From: JAEUIT01 sp044220875
GTDB taxonomy: Bacteria > Planctomycetota > Phycisphaerae > Phycisphaerales > SM1A02
DNA: 64,000 nucleotides
Direction: 5' to 3'
Assembly: GCA_044220875.1 (NCBI GenBank)
Contig: JBGAQH010000002.1
Coordinates: forward strand, 372,001-436,000
Shown in pieces: positions 53,522 through 61,694 of the stretch. Numbering within the stretch: the stretch's first letter is position 1; each line of letters starts with the position of its first letter. Below the pieces are notes generated by a model that did no database searches, had not been told where the DNA came from, and saw nothing but the letters and a program-made list of their open reading frames with translations. The position numbers were made by a program, and so were the translations under genes.

Positions 53522-54748
53522 TTACGACCGGGACCGCACCGAATCGATCACGCTCGCCGCAACCCAATCGAGCTGGGCCTGGCTCAGGTCCGCATAGATC
53601 GGGAGTGCAATCGTCTCCTTCGCCGCATGCTCGCTCTGCGGGAACGCGCCGACGCCGTAGCCAAGCGATCCGAAGCACTTCTGAAGGTGCAGCGGCACGG
53701 GGTAGTAGACCTCGGTGCCGATCTTCCGCTTGGTGAGGTCCTCGCGAACGGCGTCGCGGATCGCGGCGGGAACGCGGATCACGTACTGGTTGTAGATGTG
53801 CCGGGCGCCCTTCGGAGCCGCCTGCGGCGTGCGGAGCGCGAAGCCTCGCGCGCCCTCAAGCGACGTGGCGCTGGTCTTCGCGCCGGCGGCCGCGAACCGC
53901 TCGTCGTAGAACGCCGCGTTTCGCTGGCGACCGGCGCTCCATGCGTCGAGATGCCGGAGCTTCACGGAGAGCACCGCGGCCTGCAGTGCGTCGAGGCGCG
54001 AGTTGAGGCCGACCTCATCGTGGTAGTAGCGCGGCTCCATGCCGTGGTTGCGGAGGCGCCGCATCCGGTCGGCCAGGTACTTGTCGTTCGAGGTGATGAT
54101 GCCGCCGTCGCCGAAGCCGCCGAGGTTCTTGCTCGGGAAGAAGCTGAAGGTGCCGATCGCGCCGCGCGAACCGACCCGAATGCCGTGGTTGTCCTCGGTG
54201 CCGATCGCCTGGGCAGCGTCCTCGACGACGGGCACGCCCTTCTCCTTCGCGATGTCGAGGATCGCGTCGAGGTTCGCGGCCTGGCCGAAGAGATGGACCG
54301 GCACGATCGCCTTCAGGTTCGGATGGAACTGGAACGCGTGGCGAATCGATTCGGGGCAGATGTTGTAGGTGACCGGGTCGATGTCCGCGAAGACCGGTTT
54401 CGCGCCAAGCCGGTGAATCGCCCCGGCCGTCGCGAAGAACGTGTAGGTCGGGCAGAGCACCTCGTCGCCGACGCCGACGTCGAGCGCCTGCAGGGCGATG
54501 AGAATCGCGTCGGAGCCGTTCGCGCAGCCGATCGCGTGGTCGCATCGGCAGTACACCGCGATCTCGCGCTCGATCTGATCGACCTTCGGGCCGCCGATGA
54601 AGTACTGGCTCTCGATGACTTCCTTGACCACCGGCTCGATCTCGGCCCGGATGGTCGCGTACTGCGCCTTGAGATCGAGAAGCGGGACGGTGACCTCAGT
54701 CGCTTGCTTGGTCGATGAGGAGGACGTGGCGGCAGCGGTCGTGCTCAT
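53522..54748 (-). CDS. DegT/DnrJ/EryC1/StrS-family aminotransferase
   Basis: PLP-dependent sugar aminotransferase type, 408 residues. Cofactor Lys in FSFFPSKNLGGFGDGG, PLP-binding CANGSDAILIALQAL, VPVVEDAAQAIG and the LNSRLDALQAAVL loop. Such enzymes make amino sugars for surface polysaccharides, for example UDP-2-acetamido-3-amino sugars; PLLDLKAQYATIRAEIEPVV resembles WbpE/VioA-like members. No other sugar pathway gene is adjacent, so the product is unknown. TACAAT lies seven bases before the ATG. Confidence 0.9.
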   Translation of the reverse strand: MSTTAAATSSSSTKQATEVTVPLLDLKAQYATIRAEIEPVVKEVIESQYFIGGPKVDQIEREIAVYCRCDHAIGCANGSDAILIALQALDVGVGDEVLCPTYTFFATAGAIHRLGAKPVFADIDPVTYNICPESIRHAFQFHPNLKAIVPVHLFGQAANLDAILDIAKEKGVPVVEDAAQAIGTEDNHGIRVGSRGAIGTFSFFPSKNLGGFGDGGIITSNDKYLADRMRRLRNHGMEPRYYHDEVGLNSRLDALQAAVLSVKLRHLDAWSAGRQRNAAFYDERFAAAGAKTSATSLEGARGFALRTPQAAPKGARHIYNQYVIRVPAAIRDAVREDLTKRKIGTEVYYPVPLHLQKCFGSLGYGVGAFPQSEHAAKETIALPIYADLSQAQLDWVAASVIDSVRSRS

Positions 54749-54755
54749 GCGGCCG

Positions 54756-54761
54756 ATTGTA
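54756..54761 (-). promoter_or_regulatory. -10-like TACAAT, 7 nt before ATG 54748
   Basis: Five of six match to TATAAT at the leaderless distance. Confidence 0.45.
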
Positions 54762-54823
54762 CGGGAAGTCAGGCGTGCACCCCTGCCGACGATCGGGGAG
54801 GGTCGCGGGGATCCGCGGACGCC

Positions 54824-55288
54824 CTACGCGGTCCGCACGCCCGTCGATCCGAAACCCCCGACGCCCCGCTGGGTCTCGTCGAGGCTCTCGACCTCGACGA
54901 TCGCGGCACGCTCGACGCGGGCGATGACCATCTGGGCGATCCGCATCCCGTGCTCGACCACGAAGGGAAGCTTGCCCAGATTCATGAGCGGCACCTTGAC
55001 CTCGCCCCGATAGTCGGCGTCGATCGTTCCCGGCGCGTTGGGCATCGAGATCCCGAACTTCGACGCGAGACCGCTGCGGGGCCGCACCTGGGCCTCATAT
55101 CCCTCCGGAATCGCCATCGCGAATCCGCAGGCGACGAGGGCGATGTCGCCCGGCGCGAGAGTGATGGGAGCGTCGATGCACGCGGCAAGGTCCATCCCCG
55201 CGGCGAGCGGCGTCTGGTAGGCGGGCAGCGTCGCGCGGGGCGAAAGGCGCTTGAAGCGGAGGGCGAGATCGGTCGGAGGCGTGGTCAC
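54824..55288 (-). CDS. dut: Deoxyuridine 5'-triphosphate nucleotidohydrolase
   Basis: Trimeric dUTPase of 154 residues that removes dUTP. Five motifs in order: GMDLAACIDA, VRPRSGLASKFGI, NAPGTIDADYRGEVKV, EHGMRIAQMVIARV and the C-terminal RGVGGFGSTG. The GTG start at 55288 is supported by TAAACT six bases upstream, which overlaps the stop codon of the chemoreceptor gene. Confidence 0.96.
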   Translation of the reverse strand: MTTPPTDLALRFKRLSPRATLPAYQTPLAAGMDLAACIDAPITLAPGDIALVACGFAMAIPEGYEAQVRPRSGLASKFGISMPNAPGTIDADYRGEVKVPLMNLGKLPFVVEHGMRIAQMVIARVERAAIVEVESLDETQRGVGGFGSTGVRTA

Positions 55289-55294
55289 GCCGCC

Positions 55295-55300
55295 AGTTTA
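55295..55300 (-). promoter_or_regulatory. -10-like TAAACT overlapping the upstream stop codon
   Basis: Six bases before the dut GTG; its TAA is also the stop codon of the chemoreceptor-like gene. Confidence 0.4.
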
Positions 55301-57316
55301 CTCGGGCAGTCGGAAGCGACGGACGTCGGCGTCGAGCGCCTGCGCGGCGTCGTCGAGCGCGGCGCTCACCGTCGCGCTCTGCTCGACGGCCTCGGCCGTG
55401 CGACGGGCGCCTTCCGCGACTCGGCTCATCGCATCGCTCACCTGGGCGACGCCCTGACTCTGGGCCTCGACCGCGTGGGCGACATGCTCGAACTCCGAGC
55501 GGAGCTCCTCCGCCTGACGGATGATGAGGCCCATCTGGCTCGCGACGCCGTTGGCCGTGCCGCAGCCCTCGTCCACCAGGTCGACGAAGTTGCTCATCTC
55601 GACCACGCCCTCGGTCACCGCCTGCTGCACGGCGATCACCGTCTCCTCGATCTCGAGCACGTTGCTTGCGGTCTGCGTCGCCAGGCGATCGATCTCGCGG
55701 GCGACGACCTGGAAGCCGTGACCGGCGGCGCCGGCCTTCTCGGCCTCGATCGCCGCGTTCACCGCGAGAAGATTGGTCTGGTTGGCGACCTTCGTGATGG
55801 CCGCGACCATCGAGTCGATGCGCGAGGCCTTGTCGCGGATCGCCTCAAGCCGCGTCGCGACGCTGCGACCGCCCTCGTTCAGGCGACCCATCTGCTTGCC
55901 GAGATCGACGAGCGTCGTGCGCCCGGTTGTCGCGGTGCTCGCCGCGAATTCGGCGGCGCGGGCGAGGCCGATCATCGTCGCCGAGAGCTGCCGCGACGTG
56001 GCGTTCATCTGGCTTGTGGCGCTGGCAACCTGGGCCGAGGATGACGCGAAGTCGCGCACCGCCTGGTCCTGGTCGCGGGCGACGCTGCGCACCGTGCCGC
56101 TCGACGCGACGATCTGGCCCGCGGCGCCGCGGATGCGCCCGATGAGCGTGGCGAGATCGGCGTTGGTGTCGCGGATCGCCCGCAGCAGCAGCCGCGACTC
56201 GCCGTGGCCGCTGATCGCCGGCAGCGAGGTCAGGTCGCCCTCCGCGATGCGCCGCGTCGCGGCCACCGCCTCGCCGAGCGGCCGGGACAGCGTGCGCGAG
56301 ATGCCCAGCGCGACGCCTAACGCGACGACCGACGCCGCGGCGATCGCCAGCATGATCGTGTCGCGGAGCGCGTGCAGCTGCGCGAACGCCTCGGCGACGG
56401 GCAGCTCGGCGGTGAGCGCCCATCCGAAGCTCGGCACGCGGGCCCACGCCGCGAGCACCGGCTCGCCGCCAAGACCGGTCGACGCGCCGGATCCGTCGTG
56501 GCCGGCGGCGGCGTCCTCAAGTCGGCCCAGGACGCCGCTCTCCTTCGGAAAGACGAACGATCCCGCGGCGTCGGGGCGCTCGCGCAGCGGCGCCGCCGCG
56601 AGCCATCCGTCGTCCGTCCGCATCGCGACGATCACCTCGCCGGTCGAGCCGAGCCCGGCGCGGTCATTCACGATTCGATCGAGCTCGTCCTGGGGCAACT
56701 CGACGGCAATCGCACCGACCAGCGCTGCGCCGTCCAGAAGCGGACCGACGGCCCAGGCCGAGGGCCGACGCTCGCGCAGCGCGTCGGGAGGCGCCATGAC
56801 CGGTTCCGCGGTGCGGCGCACCCGCTCGACGGCGGAGGAAAGCGAGGTGTCGCGGAGCGGCGAGTCGGCCAGCGCGGAACCGACAACCGAAGGCTGCCGG
56901 GTCGACGCGACGATGCGTCCCTGTGCGTCGAGGAGAATCAGGTCATGGAAGTCGAAGGACTCCTCCAGGGCGTGCAGCTCCTCGACGCCGACGGCGTCCG
57001 CGGCATGATCGGGGCGAACGCGCCGCAGCAGGTCCGGCGATCGGGCCACGCTTCGGAGGAGTCGCAGCCGCTCGCCCGCATAGGTCTCAAGCGCCATCGA
57101 CCGTGCCCTGGCGATGCCCTCCAGGCGGGCCGTCACCATCACGCGCACCGCCTCCGAGGCCGAGCCTGACGCGATGACCCCGACGATCACGACTGGCAGG
57201 AGCGCGATCGCGAAGAACCAGATCAGCAGTTGGGAGCGGATCGAAGCGAGCCACCGGCGCTCGCCGCCGGTCTTCGCCGGCGCGGCGGTCGGCGTGTCGA
57301 CGGTCGGCATGCTCAT
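55298..57316 (-). CDS. Methyl-accepting chemotaxis-type transducer
   Basis: Protein of 672 residues. First membrane helix at about 28-50 (LLIWFFAIALLPVVIVGVI), a dCache-like extracytoplasmic sensor to about 320, second helix near 325-345, HAMP (SRPLGEAVAATRRIAEGDL), and a signalling coiled coil. The hairpin tip is NQTNLLAVNAAIEAEKAG near 515 with GHGFQVVAREIDRLA. No CheA, CheW or flagellar genes are in the window. ATG overlaps the stop of the ligand-binding gene, so the two proteins are made together. Confidence 0.9.
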   Translation of the reverse strand: MSMPTVDTPTAAPAKTGGERRWLASIRSQLLIWFFAIALLPVVIVGVIASGSASEAVRVMVTARLEGIARARSMALETYAGERLRLLRSVARSPDLLRRVRPDHAADAVGVEELHALEESFDFHDLILLDAQGRIVASTRQPSVVGSALADSPLRDTSLSSAVERVRRTAEPVMAPPDALRERRPSAWAVGPLLDGAALVGAIAVELPQDELDRIVNDRAGLGSTGEVIVAMRTDDGWLAAAPLRERPDAAGSFVFPKESGVLGRLEDAAAGHDGSGASTGLGGEPVLAAWARVPSFGWALTAELPVAEAFAQLHALRDTIMLAIAAASVVALGVALGISRTLSRPLGEAVAATRRIAEGDLTSLPAISGHGESRLLLRAIRDTNADLATLIGRIRGAAGQIVASSGTVRSVARDQDQAVRDFASSSAQVASATSQMNATSRQLSATMIGLARAAEFAASTATTGRTTLVDLGKQMGRLNEGGRSVATRLEAIRDKASRIDSMVAAITKVANQTNLLAVNAAIEAEKAGAAGHGFQVVAREIDRLATQTASNVLEIEETVIAVQQAVTEGVVEMSNFVDLVDEGCGTANGVASQMGLIIRQAEELRSEFEHVAHAVEAQSQGVAQVSDAMSRVAEGARRTAEAVEQSATVSAALDDAAQALDADVRRFRLPE

Positions 57317-58617
57317 CGGACCACCTCATCGTTCGGGGAAGTTTTCGGCGCGGGCTCCATCTCGCCTCGCGCGAGCGCCACCCATTCCTCGCGTGACCGC
57401 CAGAGCGGCCAGGCCTGCGGGCGCGTTGCACACTCGTCGATCCACGCCTCGACGACGGCGCCGCCCCGCTCGATGCGCCCGACGCCGCAGCGCACCCACG
57501 CGGCTCTGCCGATCGGGTCGATGAATGTCGAGTGCGAGGGCGCGGCGACGCTCACGCCGACGAGCGAGGCCGCAAGCGAGCCGTGGTCCGCAGGGTCGGC
57601 GGTGCGCGCCGCGCGGCCGATGAGGAGCGTGGCGGCGTAGGCGGCTTCCGTGACCTCGCCGATGGCGGCGGTCGCTCCGATCGATGCGATGCGCCGTCCG
57701 AATTCCTGGCGGGCGGCGTTGGTCGAGGACGCAATGCAGGAGGAGACGATGAAGTCGCCGACGAGCGGGCGGGTGTCGATCGTCGCGATGTCCGTGTCGG
57801 TCAGGCCAAGATGCAGCGTCGGGACCGCCGGCGCCTCGATTCCCCGGACGCGCAGGGCGGCGCCGAGCGCGGCCGCCTGACGGTCGTCGACGGCGGCGAT
57901 GATGAGCGTGGGCGCGGCCCGCACCACGGCGTCGGCCGCCGCGGCGAGGTTCGGCTGATTCGGCGGCGCGTGCGACGAGACGACTGCGGGCTCGCCATGG
58001 GAGTCGCCCCGTCCCGCGGGAATGATGCACTCGCCGACAATCTCCGCACCGGCGGCCAGCACCTGATCGCGGACCAGGGCATGCGTTACCCGCTGCAGGG
58101 GACCTGCGGTCGACACCAGCATCACCTTCGTGCCGATCGACCTGATCGCCCAAGCGACCGCCGGCACCATGCGCTGATTCGGAAGGCCGGCGAGGTCGAG
58201 AAGCGTCGGGGATTCGTCCAGGCGAAGCGTCGGGCGCACGCTCAGGACCGGCGTCAGCGAGCGCCTTGCGATGCGGTCCACGCTCGCGCACTCCGAGGGC
58301 GACCCGGCGATGACGATCGCCGCGATGCCCTCGTCCCGAATGAGCCGTTCCGCGACCGCGGCGGCGGTCGCCGGGTCGCCGTGGGTCTCCCGCACCAGCG
58401 TGCGGACGGTCCGCCCGTCGGAGCCATCCTCGGTCGACAGCTCCCGTGCGGCCAATACCGCGGCAACGGCGACGTCCGATCGCTCTCGCTCACGGACCAG
58501 CACTCCAATCGAGATCGGCGGAGCCCCCTCGAGGCGCGACCGCAGCGCGACGGCAGCGACGACAGCGATCGCCGCCCCGGCCAGGAGTACGCGCAGTGGG
58601 ATCTCGGATTGGGCCAT
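57313..58617 (-). CDS. Membrane-anchored periplasmic ligand-binding protein (Leu/Ile/Val-BP, UrtA/AmiC-like)
   Basis: Protein of 434 residues. An N-terminal hydrophobic anchor (LRVLLAGAAIAVVAAVAL) without lipobox, then a type I periplasmic-binding fold: ISIGVLVRERERSDVAVAAVLAARELS, VAERLIRDEGIAAIVIAGSPS, KVMLVSTAGPLQRVTHALVRDQVLAAG, TLIIAAVDDRQAAALGAAL. It resembles the ligand-binding part of urea or branched-chain amino acid systems, but no ABC genes are near. It overlaps the transducer gene by four bases and probably presents a ligand to it. ATG 58617 is chosen by the position of the anchor; no clear -10 was found close by. Confidence 0.8.
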   Translation of the reverse strand: MAQSEIPLRVLLAGAAIAVVAAVALRSRLEGAPPISIGVLVRERERSDVAVAAVLAARELSTEDGSDGRTVRTLVRETHGDPATAAAVAERLIRDEGIAAIVIAGSPSECASVDRIARRSLTPVLSVRPTLRLDESPTLLDLAGLPNQRMVPAVAWAIRSIGTKVMLVSTAGPLQRVTHALVRDQVLAAGAEIVGECIIPAGRGDSHGEPAVVSSHAPPNQPNLAAAADAVVRAAPTLIIAAVDDRQAAALGAALRVRGIEAPAVPTLHLGLTDTDIATIDTRPLVGDFIVSSCIASSTNAARQEFGRRIASIGATAAIGEVTEAAYAATLLIGRAARTADPADHGSLAASLVGVSVAAPSHSTFIDPIGRAAWVRCGVGRIERGGAVVEAWIDECATRPQAWPLWRSREEWVALARGEMEPAPKTSPNDEVVR

Positions 58618-58757
58618 CGGTTCTCGTCCGTGCGAGGCGGCATCCGGACTATCGGCACGCGGCGGGGGCCAGAGTGAGCCGGGAGGAAGAGCCGGACGAA
58701 ACTCGCCGACCCGGCCCCGCGGCGGAGGTCGGCCGTTGCCCGGAGTCGCGAAGCCCC

Positions 58758-58828
58758 GGACTCCCGAAGCCCGGACTCCCGAAGCCCGGACGCCCAAGCC
58801 CGGACGCCCAAGCCCGGACTCCCGACCC
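58758..58828. repeat. 14/15-bp tandem repeat, five units
   Basis: Two GGACTCCCGAAGCCC units, two GGACGCCCAAGCCC units and a shortened fifth unit. They lie in the 397-bp divergent gap between the ligand-binding gene and the second DUF1549 gene. Apart from this repeat and the inverted repeat at 58894 the gap shows nothing recognisable. Confidence 0.85.
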
Positions 58829-58893
58829 ACGGCGGCGACCGCGGGCGAAGGAAACCGCAGCGCACCGGAAAAGAAACGCAAGTCGCCCGATCG

Positions 58894-58913
58894 TCGAATC
58901 GCGGTTGATTCGA
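58894..58913. promoter_or_regulatory. Operator-like inverted repeat TCGAATC-N6-GATTCGA
   Basis: Perfect 7-6-7 inverted repeat about 100 bases before the DUF1549 gene start. Spacing suits a dimeric repressor or activator. No regulator gene is adjacent. Confidence 0.35.
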
Positions 58914-59014
58914 ATTGCTTTGCGCTTCGGACCGATGGAAACTCGACCACATCCGCTGCGGCCGGCAATGCTCGTTTCTTCGCTCCCGTTCGGAGCTGCC
59001 GCCGGAGGACCGAC

Positions 59015-61669
59015 ATGACCAACGCGACCCGACCGCTCATCGCCGCCCTGCTGTTCGCATGTGCCTCGACCCTCGGGTCGGTCCGCGCCGACGATGACGG
59101 CAGCATGCAGATGGGCGGCGACGCCCCCGCCCCGACGGCCGATCGGCCCCTCACCCCGAAGGAGATCAGCTTCTTCGAAGGCAAGATCCGCCCGGTGCTG
59201 GTGGGGCAGTGCTATAGCTGCCACTCGAGCGCGGCGACGAAGCTCCGCGGCGACCTGCTGCTGGACACGAGCGAAGGAATGCTCAAGGGCGGCGAGAACG
59301 GCCCTGCGATCGTTCCCGGCGACCTCGACGACAGCCTGCTCATTCGGGCCATTCGCCAGTCCGATCCGGACCTGTCGATGCCACCCAAGGGGAAGCTCTC
59401 CGACGCCGTCATCAAGGACTTCGAGACCTGGGTGATGATGGGAGCGCCCGATCCGCGGACCGTGCACGCCGGCACGATCGACGCCGCCGGCCCGGCCCTG
59501 ACCAACTACGCGACGAACATCGAGAAGGGCCGCCAGTTCTGGGCCTTCCGTCCGCCGACCAAGCCGGCGGTGCCCGAGGTTGCGGGCGACTGGCCGCTCG
59601 GCGACCTCGATCGCCTCACGCTGGCGTCGATGGAGGCCAAGGGCGCGTCACCCGTCGCCGATGCCGATCGGCGCACGTGGCTCCGTCGCGTGACCTTCGA
59701 TCTCACCGGGCTCCCCCCCACGCCGCAGGAGCTCGTCGCGTTCGAGAAGGACACGACGCCCGACGCCTTTGAGCGCGTCGTCGACCGACTGCTCGCCTCG
59801 GAGGGCTATGGCGAACGGTGGGGCCGTCACTGGCTCGACGTCGCCCGGTACGCCGAATCGAGCGGCAAGGAGAGCAACGTCGTCTATCCGCACGCGTGGC
59901 GATACCGCGACTACGTGATCGACGCGTTCAACGCCGACAAGCCATTCGACCAGTTCGTGCGCGAGCAGATCGCCGGCGACCTGCTGCCCGCCGAGAACTC
60001 GACCGACCGCGCCGAGAAGCTGATCGCGACGTCGTATCTGGCCATCGGGCCGAAGTCGCACAGCGCCCAGAACCCGCGGCAGTTCTCGTTCGACCTCGCA
60101 GACGAGCAGATCGACGCCGTCTCGCAGGGCCTCCTCGGCGTCACCGTCGCCTGCGCCCGCTGCCACGACCACAAGTTCGACCCGATTCCGCAGAAGGACT
60201 ACTACGCCCTCGCGGGGATCTTCCTCTCGAGCACGACCGCATTCGGCACCGAGCGCTCGCCCGGGAACCGCCACGCCGGTCCGATCGTCGAGCTTCCCAA
60301 GGACGCGCGAATTCCCGATGGCCCGACCATGCCGACCGCGCGACGCTCGCTGATCGCCACGGCCGCGGAGCGGCTGAAGCGTGAGGCGGACGAAGCGGCC
60401 GAAGCCATGAAAGGCGAGAAGGGCGAGAAGAACGACAAGGGGGACAACCAGGCCCGCTTCCGCATCAAGCAACAGCGCGATCAGGAGGTGGTGCTGGAGA
60501 CGATCCTCGAGCGCTTCGACGCCGAGGGACGACCCACCGAGATGAATCGGGTGACGATGGGCGTGATCGAGGGCGACCGAATGGTCGACGCGCCGGTGCT
60601 CACCCGCGGCGAGATCGACAAGGCGGGCGAGCGCGTGAAGCGAGGATTCGTCCAGGTGCTCACCGACGGTTCGCAGCCCGCGATCTCCGAGGGAAGCGGC
60701 CGGCGCGAGCTCGCCGCGTGGATCGCCTCGCCGGAGAATCCGCTCACGGCCCGCGTCTGGGCGAATCGCGTCTGGCTCCACCTCTTCGGGCGCGGCATCG
60801 TGCCCACGCCGGACAACTTCGGCAACAGCGGCATGCCGCCCTCCGACCAGCGGCTGCTCGATTGGCTCGCGACCCGGCTGGTCGAGTTGCACTGGTCGAC
60901 GAAGTCGCTGGTGCGCGAGATCGTTCTGAGCCACACCTATCGAATCGCCTCGACGAATTCGCCGGCGAACACCAAGGCCGATCCCGAGAACGTGACCTGG
61001 TGGCGCTATCCGACGCGGCGCCTCGAGGCCGAGGCGATCCGAGACGCGATGCTCGCCGCCGCCGGTTCGCTCGATCGGACGCGGCCCGTCGGCTCGCCGG
61101 TCAACTTTGCCGAAGGCGCGATTCGCGGGCCGACGCAGCAGCTTCTCGCCGGCATCAACGCGGCGACGAACACCCGAAGCGTGTACCTGCCGATCGTCCG
61201 CGACCAGATCCCGGAGAGCCTCGAGGTCTTCGACTTCGCCGAACCGGCATTCGTGACCGGCGACCGCGCCGAGACGAGCGTGCCGACCCAGGCCCTCTAT
61301 CTCATGAACTCGCCCGAGGTGCTTCGCACCGCCGACGCCTTCGCGGAGCGGCTGCTGGGCCAGAAGGGTTCAGAGGGCGACCGGATCATCCTCGCGTTCC
61401 AGCTTGCCCTCGGACGTCGTCCGTCGTCGTCGGAGATCAACGGCGCGCGGGACTTCCTCAAGGCATTCGCCAAGCGCGACGACGCGAAGCCAGAGGGCTC
61501 CGGTTCGGGCGCGAAGGCAAGCGAGGGCAATCGACGCGGCGCCCGGATTCGGGAACGCATCGCCAACGCCAAGGGCCCGACCACCTCGGCGCCGACCGGC
61601 GAAGGCGCGGCCTGGAGCGCGTTCTGCCAGACCCTGTTTCAGAGCGCTGAGTTTCGCACGCTCGAATGA
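59015..61669 (+). CDS. PSCyt1/DUF1549/DUF1553 cytochrome-like protein, second copy
   Basis: Protein of 884 residues. Signal peptide (LIAALLFACASTLGSVRA), PSCyt1 with heme motif CYSCH, DUF1549 (RVTFDLTGLPPTPQELVAF, RWGRHWLDVARYAESSG) with a second motif CARCH, a charged Lys/Glu/Gly insert (EAMKGEKGEKNDKGDNQ, about 465-485), then DUF1553 (NRVWLHLFGRGIVPTPDNFG). Close in design to the protein at 22829-25096 but longer. GGAGG lies six bases before the ATG. Likely electron-transfer partner of the DUF1501 protein that follows after 25 bases. Confidence 0.9.
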   Translation: MTNATRPLIAALLFACASTLGSVRADDDGSMQMGGDAPAPTADRPLTPKEISFFEGKIRPVLVGQCYSCHSSAATKLRGDLLLDTSEGMLKGGENGPAIVPGDLDDSLLIRAIRQSDPDLSMPPKGKLSDAVIKDFETWVMMGAPDPRTVHAGTIDAAGPALTNYATNIEKGRQFWAFRPPTKPAVPEVAGDWPLGDLDRLTLASMEAKGASPVADADRRTWLRRVTFDLTGLPPTPQELVAFEKDTTPDAFERVVDRLLASEGYGERWGRHWLDVARYAESSGKESNVVYPHAWRYRDYVIDAFNADKPFDQFVREQIAGDLLPAENSTDRAEKLIATSYLAIGPKSHSAQNPRQFSFDLADEQIDAVSQGLLGVTVACARCHDHKFDPIPQKDYYALAGIFLSSTTAFGTERSPGNRHAGPIVELPKDARIPDGPTMPTARRSLIATAAERLKREADEAAEAMKGEKGEKNDKGDNQARFRIKQQRDQEVVLETILERFDAEGRPTEMNRVTMGVIEGDRMVDAPVLTRGEIDKAGERVKRGFVQVLTDGSQPAISEGSGRRELAAWIASPENPLTARVWANRVWLHLFGRGIVPTPDNFGNSGMPPSDQRLLDWLATRLVELHWSTKSLVREIVLSHTYRIASTNSPANTKADPENVTWWRYPTRRLEAEAIRDAMLAAAGSLDRTRPVGSPVNFAEGAIRGPTQQLLAGINAATNTRSVYLPIVRDQIPESLEVFDFAEPAFVTGDRAETSVPTQALYLMNSPEVLRTADAFAERLLGQKGSEGDRIILAFQLALGRRPSSSEINGARDFLKAFAKRDDAKPEGSGSGAKASEGNRRGARIRERIANAKGPTTSAPTGEGAAWSAFCQTLFQSAEFRTLE

Positions 61670-61694
61670 CCGCACGACGACGGAGGAACACACC

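Noticed and set aside
49822..55288. Defence island around the second SNF2 helicase
   Set aside because: Neighbours are a sugar aminotransferase, dUTPase and a hydroxyproline enzyme; no nuclease, methyltransferase or known defence partner is adjacent.
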